64,000 nt of DNA from Marthasterias glacialis. Taxonomy: Eukaryota > Echinodermata > Asteroidea > Forcipulatida > Asteriidae. The position numbers and the translations under genes are program-made. The stretch covers positions 29,402,430-29,466,429 of the forward strand of contig OU452222.1 of assembly GCA_911728455.2 (NCBI GenBank), written 5' to 3'. The notes under the pieces are model-generated. The model saw only the letters and a program-made list of their open reading frames with translations. It did no database searches and was not told where the DNA came from. This document shows positions 26,851 through 40,822 of the stretch, in pieces (the stretch's first letter is position 1; the number at the start of each line of letters is the position of its first letter).

Positions 26851-27877
26851 GCCTGGCCTGCATTGTTTCCAAATTGACATGCCTTGACTATACAGAGTTT
26901 AATTGTACATGGTTAGGGCCATTCTGACTGCAGTAAATTGTGCACAAACATCTAAGGGCCATGTCAAAATTAAGTGAATTTGGCTATGGTTATAGTTGTT
27001 GGCTATGAAAAAAATAAGATATTTTCACAGTGTTAGACCTGGGCAATAGCTCCAATCAGTTATTAGTTGGCTGCAGTAATGGTCATGATTTGTACAGTTA
27101 ATTATATTTTCGTTTTTCTGCTGTGACAGACTTTAGCTAAGGCTATGGCTGTGTTACCATGGCTGTGACTCTGTTGCCATGGCTGTGTTGCCCATCTGAA
27201 CAGTTCATAAACACAGATCATACACTGAATGTATAATTGGTGCATCTTATCACAGACATGACACCAACTTGACCTTGTTCTCTCATCCAACTGGAAGTTG
27301 AGGTTTAAGGTTTAAGGCTTGTTTTGAGGTTTAAGTCAACCACAGGATCCTTGATCTATGATCGGAGCAATAACTCTATGCGTTCTTTTGCTCAGTTGAA
27401 GACCTAAATCCATATTTATGGCTCAATCTGAGTAGGCCTACATGTATCTTAGATCAGTAAAGATTGGTACTCTCCATGTATACTGTACGTATCTTGTTAG
27501 TTAGTACTGATATATTACTTATTTATCTATTGACTTATTTTGTTTTATTCAATCCGGGTAGCTCCATCAGTTTTCAATGAACTGTTCTCCCAGGGGGTCC
27601 TGGATACATACACCTGTTCAATATAAAATACACAAGAATAAAAGACAAAAATAGCTTAAAACAATAGCTAAATGACCAAATAGAATTCTAAGAATGTACA
27701 TTTGGGGCCTAAGAAGAAAAAACAAAAACAACACATCCAAACACAAAAACAAGAGGCATTCCATTCAGAGAGAAGTCCAAACAGGCGCATTAAAAATCAA
27801 ACCAAAATGAAATCATTCAAACATAGCATTTGATTATAACTGATGATTCACAATACAGTGCAGGGAGTGCCCCACAT

Positions 27878-28217
27878 AAAGTTTCCCTGATCCTAAGGTT
27901 TCCCTGATCCTGAAGTTTCCCTGATCCTGAAGTTTCCCTGATCCTAAGGTTTCCCTGATCCTAAGGTTTCCCTGATCCTGAAGTTTCCTTGATCCTAAAG
28001 TTCCCCTGACCCTAAAATTTCCCTGATCCTAAAGTTTCCCTGATCCTAAATTTTTCCTGATCCAAAAGTTTCCCTGACCCTAAAGTTTCCCTGATCCTAA
28101 AGTTTTCCTGATCCTAAAGTTTCCCTGATCCTAAAGTTTCCCTGATCCTAAAGTTTCCCTGATCCTAAAGTTTCCCTGATCCTAAAGTTTTCCTGACCCT
28201 AAAGTTTCCCTGACCCT
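27878..28217. repeat. 17-bp minisatellite
   Basis: Twenty copies of aaagtttccctgatcct span 340 bp exactly. Variants (aagg, gaag, gacc, ttttcc) are scattered, so the array is moderately old. There is no palindrome within the unit. Confidence 0.95.
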
Positions 28218-29839
28218 TCCTTGATGAAGGCACAATCATGGTTTGTGTACGTGCAGTCTGTATTTTACAATGCAAGTTAGCTGTGTGCTGAGAAATACTT
28301 CATTAACATGATTAAGCCACAGAGAAAAGTTCTAAACAAATAAATTACCTTTCAATTTCCAAAGATAAACTTGAACTTGCAAATTCAGTGTTTTGCTTTT
28401 CTTGTTTACTGTATCATACATTGTAAATGTACATTATCTTTAAGGTTCATGAATCATCTGTATTGTAGCAAAGAACCACACATCTACTTAAATCTCCCCA
28501 CCTATTTCTCTGTAACTGTGCATAATAACTAGGTTTCCTGAACCCCTTCCACCTTCAAGAAGAAAATACAGGCCTATTACACTTCTTACAAGTGCCAAGT
28601 CAGAACATGTATTGTCTTCTTGCATTACTCATCTGTGCAAGTTTGTATAACAAAATGCTTTGTTTTTCACTTTGTTTAAATTTGATGTTTAAAGTTGCAA
28701 ATACTTAGTTCATCTGTGATGTATTGTCAAAGTAATGTATCTGATAGATGAAATTGTGAATATTTCTTGTTTTACCTTACTAACTGTAGTTTCCAACAAT
28801 TGAATCTTCCTTTTGTCTGACATACATAATAATCTAATCATTTATGTTACCTTAAAATAAAACTCAACCTCATTCAACATTAATATTCCAACTGAGTACA
28901 AAGCTTAGGCCTATAGAAGTGTTAACAATGCGGTAGCACAGTTTGTTTTCAATGAATAAATTAACACTACATAAGAGGAACTATGAGTTTTCAATATTTA
29001 ATTTGATGATGGTACAGTGTACACATTACAATACATGTATCAGTAGGGCATGGTGGCAAAACACAGTCCAAAAGAAGAGGCAACTGATTTAACAGAGGAT
29101 TTCAAACTGAATTATAATTGCTATAAAATGTCCAAAAAGAAACCCATTTGAACAAAACAAACTTTTAATAGCCCCAATATACATTGTACAAAATAACTGT
29201 TTAGTTCCAAGAAAAAAGCTGCATTTCAAGTTTTCTATTTACTGTACATGTATCGTACTTCATTGTCACTTAAATATGTATCACAAGAAATTACCACATA
29301 AGATTTCTCATCTTGGACGCGTTGGAGCTTATTTACTGCAGGGAACAAAATTAACTTTCATTCCCATCATTTAGTTGTAACAAAGTGCGTTGGTGCATGA
29401 TACACAATCTTTGTTATTAGGCCTGGTGCATTCAGAAAAAAATGGTACAAAATGTAACTGAGGCATGACCAACGTAGCAAACACGCATAAAGACCTAAAC
29501 CCCAATAACCCCTATCCGCTTATCCACTAACTAAGCCATGACATGCCACATTATTACACATTTGTGTTGGTTACAGCACACCACATGACCTTAAAACAAT
29601 CCTTGTGAAAGTCCAAATTCAATTTTGACCAAAAATAAAGTTGGGGAAGTCAACTTTGAACTTGTGTATTTCTTGACTGCAGTTATTGTTTCTAAAAATG
29701 CGTATTTACAATTTCAAAAGTAGTAATGGCATTTAATGTGGTTCATACAGGGCACTGCTAGGGTGAACTTTTACATTGGTTGACTCAATGCCCTGGGTGA
29801 TTGATAATGTACTTACTGCAACGATTGGGGTTAAAAGGT

Positions 29840-32800
29840 TTTAGGATGATCTGGGTGGTGAGGAGGATTGAGCCACACCTTTTCCATGAAGTGTCCCATG
29901 TGATCAGCGTCTCAAATAGCCTCTCCTAATTCAAACTCCTACTGTCCGGCTTCACGTAGCCGTTCCCCACTTAGAACTGTGGGCAGGGGTGTGAAGGCGG
30001 GTTTCTGGCGCCTTAAAACCAGATGCTCCGGGCAGGTGGGGCTTGACAGCCATGGAAGGCAGCCCACCTCGGAGAAGGAAAACACTGATTTCAAACCCAT
30101 GGCAGGTGGAGCTCGTAAGCCATGGAAGGCAGCCCACCTAGGAGAAGGAAAACTCTGATTGTAAACCCCCAGTCCTGTTAACCTGAGCTTTGCAACTGAG
30201 GGACAGACGTGGAAGGGTGCTCTTGTCTCCCCAGTCCCAAGGAGGCAGAGTCATGCCACTATCAACATCTCAGTGGCACCCAGGGGCAACTGATCTTCTA
30301 TGAACGTTACTACTAGCACCAGGGTTAGAGCCCCTGATTTACATACCGCCATTAGACAAAGCCGCAGAAATTCTGCTTCAATGACGAGTGGCACTCGAAG
30401 CCCCACAGGGGAAGGTGCCCCTCTGACAAGGCCCACAGCTACGACGCCCAAGACGGACCTACGCAAGTCGGTTTGCATTGCAACTTGGAATGTCCTGACT
30501 CTCAACGGCTCTGGATACCAAGAACAATTCTTCACCAGATGAAATCTTACAACATCTTCATCTTAGGCATCACCAAAGCCAGACTTATCAAGAACAACAG
30601 TCAACGTATCGAAGAGGCCACCATGATGTACTACGGAGACTCAACCAGGACAAATGGTATTGCCCTTTATGTACGTCCACCTTTTAACAATGCTATCACC
30701 AAATGGCAGGCAATATCAGATAGGCTTCTCTATGCAAGATTACAACACCGCCATGGACAGATCTCCACCATCGTGGCATATGCACCGACGAACCTAGCTG
30801 ATGACCTCACCAAAGACCAGTTCTATGACCAGCTTGCAGCTGTAACAGGAGATGTCCCTCCACTTGATGAATTAATTATCCTTGGTAATTTGAACGCCTC
30901 GCCAAGCTGCTCAAGAAGTGGCTTTGAATCTATTCTCGGGCCATTCAGATCCTGTTCCACCAATGACAACTCAATCAGGCTGCTCTCCTTCTGCGCCTCA
31001 CAGAATGTTTCGATCACAGGCAGCAGGTTCCGGCGCCGGTACATTCATAGGATGACCTGGATCTCAAACGATGGTCGGACATGGAAAGAATTAGACCATA
31101 TCCTCACCAAAATCCGAAACATCCTTAAATCATACAGAGTCTACAGGGGAGCTGAAGCCCCAGCAAACACAGACCACCGCTTGCTCATTGCAAGGATTGC
31201 AATCACTCCCCGCTACCACTCCAAGAAACCCTCCACTCCCTTGTACGATGTACAACGAGTTACACAGGACAAAGATCTTGCAGCAAGGTACTCAGTTACA
31301 ATTCACAAGAAGTTCCAGGCCCTAGGTGACCTCCCGGAGGATGTTGAGTCAACTTGGTCCACCATCAGCTCAACCATCCATGAAACTGCAACCTCAATCA
31401 TTGGAAAGCAGCGACGCATCAAACGCTGCCCATGGTTATCAAACACAATACTCAAAGTCCTGGAAGACAAGTCCTGGAAGACAAATCAGGAGCAAGAATG
31501 AACAACAATCATGCAGAACACAGACGCCTTTCCAGGAATTTTCAGGGCAAAAGCAAAGCAGGACAGGGAAAGATTTCTCGACAGTCTCTCCTAAAGGATC
31601 GAAAACGACTTCACACATAACAGCCTTAAGTCTGCCTACAAAGTCATCCAGGAACTCCGCCCTAAAACTAACAACTGTGTGAGAACAACCATCAAGAAAA
31701 CCGATGGTACACCATGCTCAATCGACCAAGAGACCCTCGACAGGTGGATGGAGCACTACGAATTTGCCCTCAACCACCCAGAAGCTCCGCCCTGTCCAGT
31801 GTTGGACCTTCTCGCTAACAACCCTCCTGACCCCGATGTCTCTTCAGACGCTCCCACACTGGAAGAGGTCAAGGCAACCATCAATAGGCTGAGAAACGGT
31901 AAAGCAGCTGGACCAGACCATATCCCCCCGGAGCTACTGAAATGTGCCATCGACCCTATAAGCTCAGTTCTCCACAAGCTCTTCACCAAAGTATGGCAGT
32001 CTGGCAGAGCCCATATACAGTGGAAAAAGGAATCATCATCAGCCTGTACAAAGGGAAAGGTTCACTTGCAGAATGCAGTAGACCCATCACGCTTCTCTCT
32101 GTTCCTGGGAAAGTCTTTTCCCATGTACTACTTGCACGTCTAAACCCACTTCTCACAAAACATAGACAACCAGAGCAGTCTGGCTTCACTGATGGGCGCT
32201 CTACAGTCAACGCTATTCTCGCCCTACGTTTACTATGCAAACTGAATCGGGAATTAACCCAGCCCCTCTCCATGGCTTACGTCGACCTGAAGGCAGCATT
32301 CGACTCAGTCGATAGGAATGCTCTGTGGAATGCTCTTCGAGGCATTGGGGTTCCTGAACATCTCATGAACCTCATTAAAGATCTCCACACTGACACCACT
32401 GCCAAGGTCCGCCAAGGAAACAGCACCTCCCAAAGCTTCCTCACAAGATCCGGTGTAAGGCAGGGATGTATCTTGGCCCCATCCCTCTTCTGCTGGATCC
32501 TGGACCGTGTCACAGCAAATGCAGGCATCTCCATCGGTCAATTCCAATTCTCCGACCTGACATACGCAGATGATGTTGCCTTAGTCGGCCATTCAAGCAA
32601 CAGTGTGAGAAACACAATCGACCTGTTTCAACAAGAGGCATCCCATCTTGGGCTCAATATTTCCTGGCAAAAGACCAAAATCCAGAACATGGCCGGGAAC
32701 AACCACATTGCGCACATCAGCCTGCATGGACAAACCGTGGAAACTGTTGACGATTTTATTTACCTTGGCAGCAAGATCTCCAAAAGCGGATATAGTGAGC

Positions 32801-33361
32801 CTGACACTTTAAGGAGGCTAGGTCTCGCCTCATCAGCCATGAACAGTCTACACAAAGTATGGAAGCTGAAGAAACTCAAGCTCACCACCAAACTGGCAAT
32901 ATACAGGACGTGCATTATCCCTGTCCTTCTTCATGGATCAGACACGCGGACACTCCTCCAATCAGACTAGAGGCCTTTCATCAACGATGGCAAATAACCA
33001 TCCTCGGACTTCCGATGGTATGATTACATCACCAACTTGGAGGTCTCTCATAGGACTGCACTCCCTACCATTGGTCATCTAGTCAGCTATCGTCGAGGTG
33101 CCCTTTTCAGCCACACTGCCCGCCTCGCTGACAACACCCCGGCCAAGAAGGCACTCAACATTGCCATTAACTCCAGAGGCAGAATACCCCCGGCTCCAGG
33201 CTGGTCAAGACCAAGAGGCCGTCCCAAGTCTTCCTGGCCTAAGCAACTGGGGCAGCCCAGCGAAATCAACAGGCTCTGGAATCAGGCTACAAACCGCGGA
33301 CACAGAAGATCAGTGCAACGGACCCCAGATATCTATGCGGTGGAGGGAGTGAGTGAGTGAG
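29840..33361 (+). pseudogene. near full-length non-LTR retrotransposon, endonuclease and RT, inactivated
   Basis: The 5' part (29840-30300) is noncoding and contains two 70-bp direct copies (30032-30170, each starting gcaggtgg). An apurinic-type endonuclease follows: CIATWNVLTL near 30474-30503, then after a frameshift GITKARL, ILGNLNAS (30878-30901) and TDHRLLIARI. The reverse transcriptase starts near 31679 (LRNGKAAGPDHIPPELLK). After another shift come ISLYKGKG, CSRPITLLSVPGKVFSHVLL, MAYVDLKAAFDSVDRNALW, SGVRQGCILAP and the catalytic YADD at 32563-32574. A C-terminal part follows (RTALPTIGHLVSYRRGALFS, then RPRGRPKSSWPKQLGQPS), and the element ends in gagtgagtgagtga-type repeats at 33346-33361. 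At least four frameshifts break it. The RTE-like layout and repeat tail suggest an RTE-related clade, but I am not sure of the clade. Confidence 0.9.
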
Positions 33362-35137
33362 CAACCATTGTCATAGATCTTGGGGATTTTTTAACTTTAT
33401 CATTGAATGGCACACCTTTGGCATCCTATGAGAAAAGCATTTAAATCTGGCTAGTAAAATCTCTAATCTCTAATGTAACATGGGGGAGGGTAACAACAAA
33501 GGCCTATAAGTAATCTACCATGACCAAGGTTTCTTGATTGGGATTAATAAAGCATCTTCAAAGGAGGGAGGGGGGAGTTGTCCACTTATTTTAAAAATTT
33601 GCACATAAGGGTTCACAGGTTGACTTCCTCTTTGGAAGAAAAAGAGTCCTAATCCAGATTTTCTATGATAAAGTGTAGCTTGATTGGGACATTTACATGT
33701 AGGGTGACAACTACATGTACAGTACATGTACAAGTTTCCTGAACTGAAATCCATGAGTTTTTTCGGGGTTGACAAATTGTGTAATTCTTTGACTACATTT
33801 ACAGTGTACATGTACATTATGTAGGTTGATTTCTTGAACTAAAGAAAGAAATCCTCTTCTTTTCACCTTTGGATACAGATACATGTGTGGACTGCATACT
33901 TTACAAGTATGCAGAAGATGTACAGACAATTCAGAAATAATATTACACCTGTATGTACAACACAAAAATACTAAAGAATTATCCTTGCTTGAAGCTCGTC
34001 CAAAAAAAGCACTCTCACCTGAAATTAGCTCAGTAATGTCCTTTTCAGATCTAACGTTAGGCCATATCACTTGTTTTTCTAAAGCTTATCTTTCTATTTT
34101 TGTGTTTGTTCATTTGCTTTAGCTTGATGTTTTTTTATGGTGCATATTGTTTGTTTATTCATTGTTTCTGAAAAGTAATTTATTTATTTAATAAAAATTC
34201 ATTATTTTATTAATTTTGGAGAGATGCCTTCAATTTCTGCATGGTGTCCAATACTAAAAATGATACGAGATGTATTTTTATAAAGAAACAAACAGTAAAC
34301 ATAATCGGCTTACTGTACAAGTACAGTGTGCACACTGCACAACTCATTTCCAAACATTCATATGCTTAGGTTTGTCTCCTGCTGAATTGAATACCACTCC
34401 ACCCATCCCAAAACAAAATAATGCAATTTTGCTTCGCACAGACACATACTACAGACTTCAAAAATGTACTTCATACATTTTGCATTCAACTTGAATTTTA
34501 GGCAAAAAGGCTACTGTATGCACTTCAAATTTCACCGTTGACTCCATTCGCCACATCATCCCCCAACCCCCACAAAGCAGTACACCTGCAATAGGATGAA
34601 CTTGTAGTGTTGCAATTCCTTATACTGCTTTGGTATAATCTTGCATGAATGGTCAAGGAGTAAGATTAAATTCCCCCTTCACTTCAGGTCTATAAATATT
34701 GATGTACTATGTATCATGCAATAGACAACACTACTTATGTACAGAGGCAGGTGGTTTTGCTTTACATGTATGGTTACGTGTGTACAGGAGTATGAACAAT
34801 CAATTTGATGCTCAGTGTTATTGAATTATAACAGACATCTTATCAGAATGTTCTGCTTTTGACTGACAAACTTATCAATTTTTAAGATAATTTCCTTTGT
34901 GAATTTCAAGTATCAGAATGATGCAAAACAATAAATAAAGAATGAGATCGCATTTAGCTCACCAGCATGTAAACATGTAGGTGGATCGAGGGCAATGGCC
35001 TTATTTACATGAAAACCTTTACCTGTAAACAAAGATTTGGAAACTGAAATGCAAGCTGCTCATAAACCAGCTTTTGGTGAAAGATCTCTGGATCCTAACT
35101 GTGAATCAACTGTAAAACTAAAACTTAAAACAAGAAT

Positions 35138-35764
35138 GGGCCAATTGTGCAACCAATGTTTACATGTCATCATGTGACTTATAGTGGGTACTACATCAGC
35201 TCAGCTAATGGCAAAGATGTGCAAAGATTAGATGCTGTGACCTACAGAGTCAACACTGACAGTTGGCTTTTAGTAATAACACAGTTACTAAGCCCTTTTA
35301 TTAGAGTTAGGCCTATGTTGTGACATTGATTTTAATCACACTACTGTATCATAAACTACCAGTATTCTACAACAAAAGAGTTTATTTTGTGTTAAATGCA
35401 CTACCGGCGTCATTCGATGTAGCCACATGGCGATTTTGTTTGTGTTGTAAATCACTGTTATAAAAGTAAAGAACGTTGAGAAAAGTGAGTACGGTATTTA
35501 GGGTATACCTAGCCTTGCAGATTTTCAAATGGACAAAGGAATTACGCAGTTTTGGAATGCCTTTTCTTTTGGATGATTTCAGATTCAAAACTGTGAAATT
35601 CTTGTGTTGAAAAGTGTGTGATCGCGGTCGTCTGGCCCCAACATTCCAAGCAACTACATGTACCAAATCGTGAACATAAAGTTCCTTGTAAAATTTCCAA
35701 GACTTGCTGGAACTGTCCGTGTATTTTGCCACTCCTGTTTGACTTGGATGGCGGAATCGGTCTA
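35138..35764. mobile_element. inverted-repeat element family 'GCGCGAC', copy 1 (degenerate)
   Basis: It begins gggccaattgtgcaacc and ends ggaatcggtcta, diverged forms of the family ends (tagaccgattgcgcgac and its reverse complement). Internal blocks are shared with the copies at 39869 and 52033: ctagccttgcagattttcaa, cacagttttgga-type, gaaaagtgtgtgatcgcggt, ctggcccc. The right part is deleted. An open frame of 152 residues on the minus strand lies wholly inside the element and is shared with no known protein, so I do not call it a gene. Confidence 0.75.
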
Positions 35765-38700
35765 ATGGAAACAAATATCTCACAATTAAATTTTCCATGC
35801 AACCACACAAAGATACTACAGCAGTGAGTACCTGTACCATGTAACCTGTTTAATTTGTACACAGTGTAGGTTTACCTACATATAGCTATGGAGGCCTTCA
35901 ATATGGTGTATTGCAAGTTGTTAACACAGTTGATTGTAGAGACCTGCACACTGTCAGGTTTCTCCAAGGGTTACAGTTGTACACAAACCAGCCCAAGGTA
36001 ACATTTCTCAATTGTGTGTTAACATGTTGAGTTGTGAATGTTGAACAGACTTTGTCACTTGTGCTGATAATAGCCTAATATTGCTGCAATAATGCATTAA
36101 GATTCATATAAAGGTCCCTCATTCAGCTCCATTCTTCCCTTTCGACACCAAGAAATTGTCTCTTTACAAACCATAGATGAAGAGGAAAACAACAGCAATG
36201 CCAATGAAGTACAGTCCGTAAATCTTGAGGGGACTCAAGAGGGAGAAATGTGATGTCATTCTATGACAATATTCCACTGGATGGTCTTTTCCTTTACCAG
36301 TGTTTACAGATTATTGGAAAGTACAATTAACTCTTGAGCATTTTTTTAAAGTGTTTCCTTGATCTTCAACATGTTTAGTATTTTCTTCAAGCCTACCCCT
36401 TATTAAAACCTGGTCAGCACAAGAATGTATTTGCTCCGTGCAAGAGTTTTCAGAGTTCCCCCAAATACATTATTTACATACACTGTACTTGTGTACATGA
36501 TGAAATGCAAGGCTCCTTTTTTAATCAAGAAATTGCCACCACTTTGGACTACGGCTACGGGTCATACCCAGGTAATGTTATTTCCATCCTTACCCAATCT
36601 GATAAACACACGCATTTGATTATCTGGAACATGTTCCTTACCATGACAGAGGACATATATACAAGAGTGATGATTTTTCCATTACACATGTTACATGTTC
36701 AACGGTTATTATTATTCAGACATTATAGCCTAATGGACAAATCATCTCAATAAAACGCTACAAAACATTATCACTACAGTAAGTACACATATATACTGTG
36801 TATTATAAATGAGACTTTTGCACTGAAGAGAGGCCATAATGTTGAGCCTATTTTATTCGAGAGTTTTCTACAGGACAAGACGTTACAAATTGGTGAACTA
36901 AACATTTAGGCACACATGTACAATGCACATAAATGTTATGAAGATTTGACAAACACAAATAAAGAAAATAAACAATTGTATAAAAACAAAATATAAACAA
37001 AAGGAACGGACCCCATGAGTAACTCAGACATTCATTCACTTCAGTACTACAAAACTGCCGTTATCAATTAACAAATTTTATTACATTATACATCTTTACG
37101 CCATGAATTCAGAACACAGGCGTATATGAAATTACAAGTAAAATGATTGCCCAAATATGGAATTTAACTCTTTAAGGACTCCATTGTGCAATCCAGAAAT
37201 ACAATAGCCTTAATATTAAATGACACATGATTGATGATATCAAGAGAAATTCTCTAGACTAACGTGCTTCAAACTAATTAACATGTTCAGTACTGAAATT
37301 TTATTCAAGACAATTACATGTATTTCAAACAAATACCAACAAATGACAAACTGCGTGCACTTGGATTTGGTGGAACAGTGAAATTACTTTTGAAACAAAA
37401 CACCATTAATTAAAGTCAGTCTTTCACAGATATCAAGGCCAGTGTGGTCTTTGATTATTAACTGTTGAATGACATAATACATCTATAAAAAGGGCAGCAT
37501 TTACAATGAATCTATCAAGAATGTTCTCAGAATACATGTACCAGCAGGCAGCAAAGATGTTGGACCAGTTGAGTAGACATGTTTAACAAAGGTGCTTCGT
37601 ATACGTGTACAGGCATTAAACATAAATTTGCCTCGCAAAGTTCCTTCTTAATTTGAAATAAGAGGTTATATTTAAAATGGGTATGGTAAAATGTATACAA
37701 AGAATAAAAAAACAAGCAATTAACCTACATTACATGTACTGTAAACCAAAGAGCGAAGGCGCAAGATGGGGAACTGGACCTCTGTCTACGTTGGAACGTA
37801 AAATACGCATGGGCGCCATTTCAGCAAGTGAATGTTTTGTTTCCCTCTGATAGCAATGGTCATTGTCTGCGCTGATCTGCACTGATCATTGATCAAAAGA
37901 GTTACTTGCTGAAATGGCATCCAGTGGGATTTCAAATTTTAGTTCCCAATCTTGCGCTTTCGGCACTCGATAGTCTTTGATGTAAACTCAAGAAATGAAT
38001 ATTTTCAAATCACATGTGATAACAAATTTAGCCCTATCAGCCCTTAGGCCTATTAAATCTTTTACTTTTAACTTTAAAATCAACCTCATTAGTAGTAGGC
38101 ATATTCATATTTTTTTTACAATATTTAAGTTATTAAGTTCTGACCATTTCACTTGAATCTTGAAAGTGACAAGTTGAACAGTTTATATGCTAAAATTTAT
38201 TATCTAAAAAGTACATGTAGAATTAGGAAAGGCCATGTGTTTGGAACAGACACAATTTCTAGTTTCTTCAAACTTTGTCAAAGCAAAGACTACATAGGGC
38301 CTACATGTAGCAAAGATGTGCCTGTCACAAATACGTAACATGACGTCATCTTAAAGGTGCAATTTTCAAATCTTTGAAAATCAGTATCAAATCAAACGCA
38401 AAAAAACGCTGGGTGCTTTTTGCAGGAATTGATAGACATCAGATACATGTAGGTCTTCATTTGTTATTGTGTGCGTGAAATCGTGTGACTTTACTTCCAG
38501 TCGAAACTCAAAGTGACTTATTTTAAAATTTGTAAATTTTTTTGAAGTCCGAATAGAATCTAGTACAAAAAATAGTACCTGAAATGTCATCAACTACAGC
38601 GGCAGGTAAAAAGAAATTTAAATGTATTTTTTTTTTTATATATGTGGCAAACTCTATAGTACATAAACACTTTGTTAATTTAAATTGAAATTGGGATCTT

Positions 38701-39110
38701 CAAAAACATTGGTTGGGAGACTGGTAGTGACATGAACTTCATAAACAGTGAGCTTTCAGAGTGCGAAAAAAAAAAATTAAAAATTTAGGCCAACATATTA
38801 CAGGATTGGTACCCATCAAAACATTGATTTCTATGAATCATTATGATAGTCATGCCAGAACCAGTCTCCAAAAGAAATATTTTTTTTGAGAATGTTTGTT
38901 TAAAGACCCAGATTTTAATTTTTGATTATTACAACCAAAATTTTAAATAATTAATGTTTTTACATGATGCCAAATGATGTGCTCCGTTTTTCGCTATTTT
39001 CTCCTCACTCAGACAACAGATTTAGCCAGAAATTTTCCAAGCAATCACACAAAAATAGATCAGTAAATAAATCTCAATATTATCAGCCGCTGCATTCCAT
39101 GGTTAAATCA

Positions 39111-39247
39111 AATCTCATTTGGATGTGAACACCAGACCTGAATATCATCATGGACGAACCGAATCTTATTTGAATGTGAATGGCAGACCTCAATATCATC
39201 ATGGATGAACCGAATCTTATATGAATGTGAACAGCAGACCTGAATAT
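39111..39247. repeat. 51-bp tandem repeat, 2.7 copies
   Basis: Copies start at 39111, 39162 and 39213 with aatct(c/t)at and share gaatgtgaa..cagacct and atatcatcatgga(c/t)gaacc. The period is a multiple of three, so a minus-strand frame stays open across it (IRFVHDDIQV-like repeats). No other gene evidence is present. Confidence 0.85.
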
Positions 39248-39423
39248 CTGATTTTGCAATCAGTTTATATGTGGGTTCTTTAGTCCAAAATTGTCTTCCT
39301 TTTCCCCGATTCAATTAGCATTCACGTGTGCACATCTTCTATTGCAAGTTAAAATGACTTTGTCTCAAGAGCCATGCAACATAACCTCCATTTAAGTGAT
39401 ATTCTTGTACATGTCAAGCTCAA

Positions 39424-39695
39424 TAGACCGATTGCGCGACAATGTTGACATGTGGTCACGTGACCCCCTATTGGCTATAACGCCGTACAGCTGATGGCAA
39501 AATACAGTGTAAAGAGATAGGCCGTGACACAGAGTGAGTTCGAAAACAGTTGATTTTACTTTTGTTAAGTGATAAATTAGTCAATCAGCCCCTTTATTTA
39601 AAGTAGTATGTTGTGGCATTAATTTAAATTATATAAATCTGTTTCATAATTTAACAGAATTCTACTAAAAAGGGTTTTTTTTTTAGCCATGCAAG
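39424..39695. mobile_element. 'GCGCGAC' element family, copy 2 (one end only)
   Basis: It starts tagaccgattgcgcgacaat, then gtggtcacgtgaccc. It follows the left half of the copy at 45127 closely: acagtcgatttta-type, gttaagtgataaattagt, gcccctttatttaaagtagt, ttaacagaattctactaaaa. It breaks off at the ttttttagccatgcaagg block. With copies 45127 and 48591 it forms one subfamily. Confidence 0.8.
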
Positions 39696-39868
39696 GTTGA
39701 GAGGAATATTAAAAAAGGGAAATAAAGCCCAACATCCATTAACAAAATATCTAAAAAAATCCCCTAGCAAGTGGCAGTCGGATATGGAACCTTTTTATTC
39801 CATTTACTGACTGTGATCATGATGACACAGCCCCTTTAATGTACAATTGACTGTACTTTTACATTTTA

Positions 39869-40608
39869 TAGACCAATTGCGCGACCAATGTTTACATGTC
39901 ATCACGTGACCTGCAGTGGGTACGACATGTACACGTACGTCATCTGAGCTGATGGCAAACTACGTGCAAATACATGCTGTTTCCGAGTCTCACCAACAGT
40001 CGGCTTTTGGTAATGACATTGATTTCAATCATTATTGTTTCATAAACTAAAAGTATGCTACTACGATGTACAAAAGAGGTTTATTTTGAGTTATGCACAA
40101 CCCTGTTAATTTGTTTGTAATGCAAATCAATGCAAAAAAAAGAGGGAGGGGGGAGTTAAGAATGTTGAAAAAGTGAGCATTTATACCTACATGTAGCCTA
40201 ACTGAATTTCAAACAGACAAAGGAAACACACAGTTTTGGAAAGCTTCAAAACTGTGAAATTCTTGTGTTGAAACACCTCTATGGTTGAAAAGTGTGTGAT
40301 TGCGGTTGTCTGGCCCAAACATTGTGTCATGCAGCTACTAGTACTACTACCACATCATGAACATACGTTCCTTGTAGAATTTCCAAAACTTCCCAAATTG
40401 TCCTTACTGGTTTTATTCAGCCACTCGAAGGTATCTGGTACAAACTCTGGAATATTTTTTTTCAAATTTCGAGAAAGAAAGTCTCAATCGAATAAACAAA
40501 TGCAACAATCATCATGTACTGTAACGCACTTCCCTATGTAGGACGTCTTGTTTGTTTACATTTAATACCCACTATAGGTCACATGACAAGGGTCGCGCAC
40601 TCGGTCTA
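39869..40608. mobile_element. 'GCGCGAC' element family, copy 3 (full length, 740 bp)
   Basis: It is bounded by tagaccaattgcgcgacc and ggtcgcgcactcggtcta, which are inverted repeats. Sub-terminal atcacgtgacc lies on the left and the diverged ggtcacatgac on the right. There is no transposase frame, so it is non-autonomous. It sits between the copine second noncoding exon and the long intron body, within 250 bp of that exon. The termini are flanked by ta/ta-like bases but no clear target duplication. Confidence 0.85.
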
Positions 40609-40822
40609 TATATAACACACACCACATTGACTGACCCTTTCCTTTGACTTTCTCAACCATACCCCCCCCCCCCACACACACACCATACACCCACCTCCAA
40701 AAATGAGTCCACCAACAACCCAATGCATTCTTCTCCATCATACCCATGCTCAACGCCACCGCCAGGAAGGGGGGGGGGGTGGAACGCATTGAATTAACCT
40801 TTGAATTTGATTTAAAGCTTAC

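Larger units (their letters stand above)
25519..40822 (-). other. long 5' intron of copine
   Basis: If the noncoding exon at 40823-40897 joins the ATG exon, this is a 15.3-kb intron. It holds a CA repeat, a 17-bp minisatellite, a full-length non-LTR relic and several copies of the GCGCGAC-ended element family, each listed separately. 26120-26400 contains a CT run and a somewhat GC-richer patch that could be an alternative first exon, but no donor decides it. 33362-35137 and 35765-39110 are AT-rich with nothing recognised. Confidence 0.5.

Noticed and set aside
35382..35840. 152-residue minus-strand open frame
   Set aside because: It lies mostly inside a copy of the GCGCGAC element family; the same region in other copies is broken.
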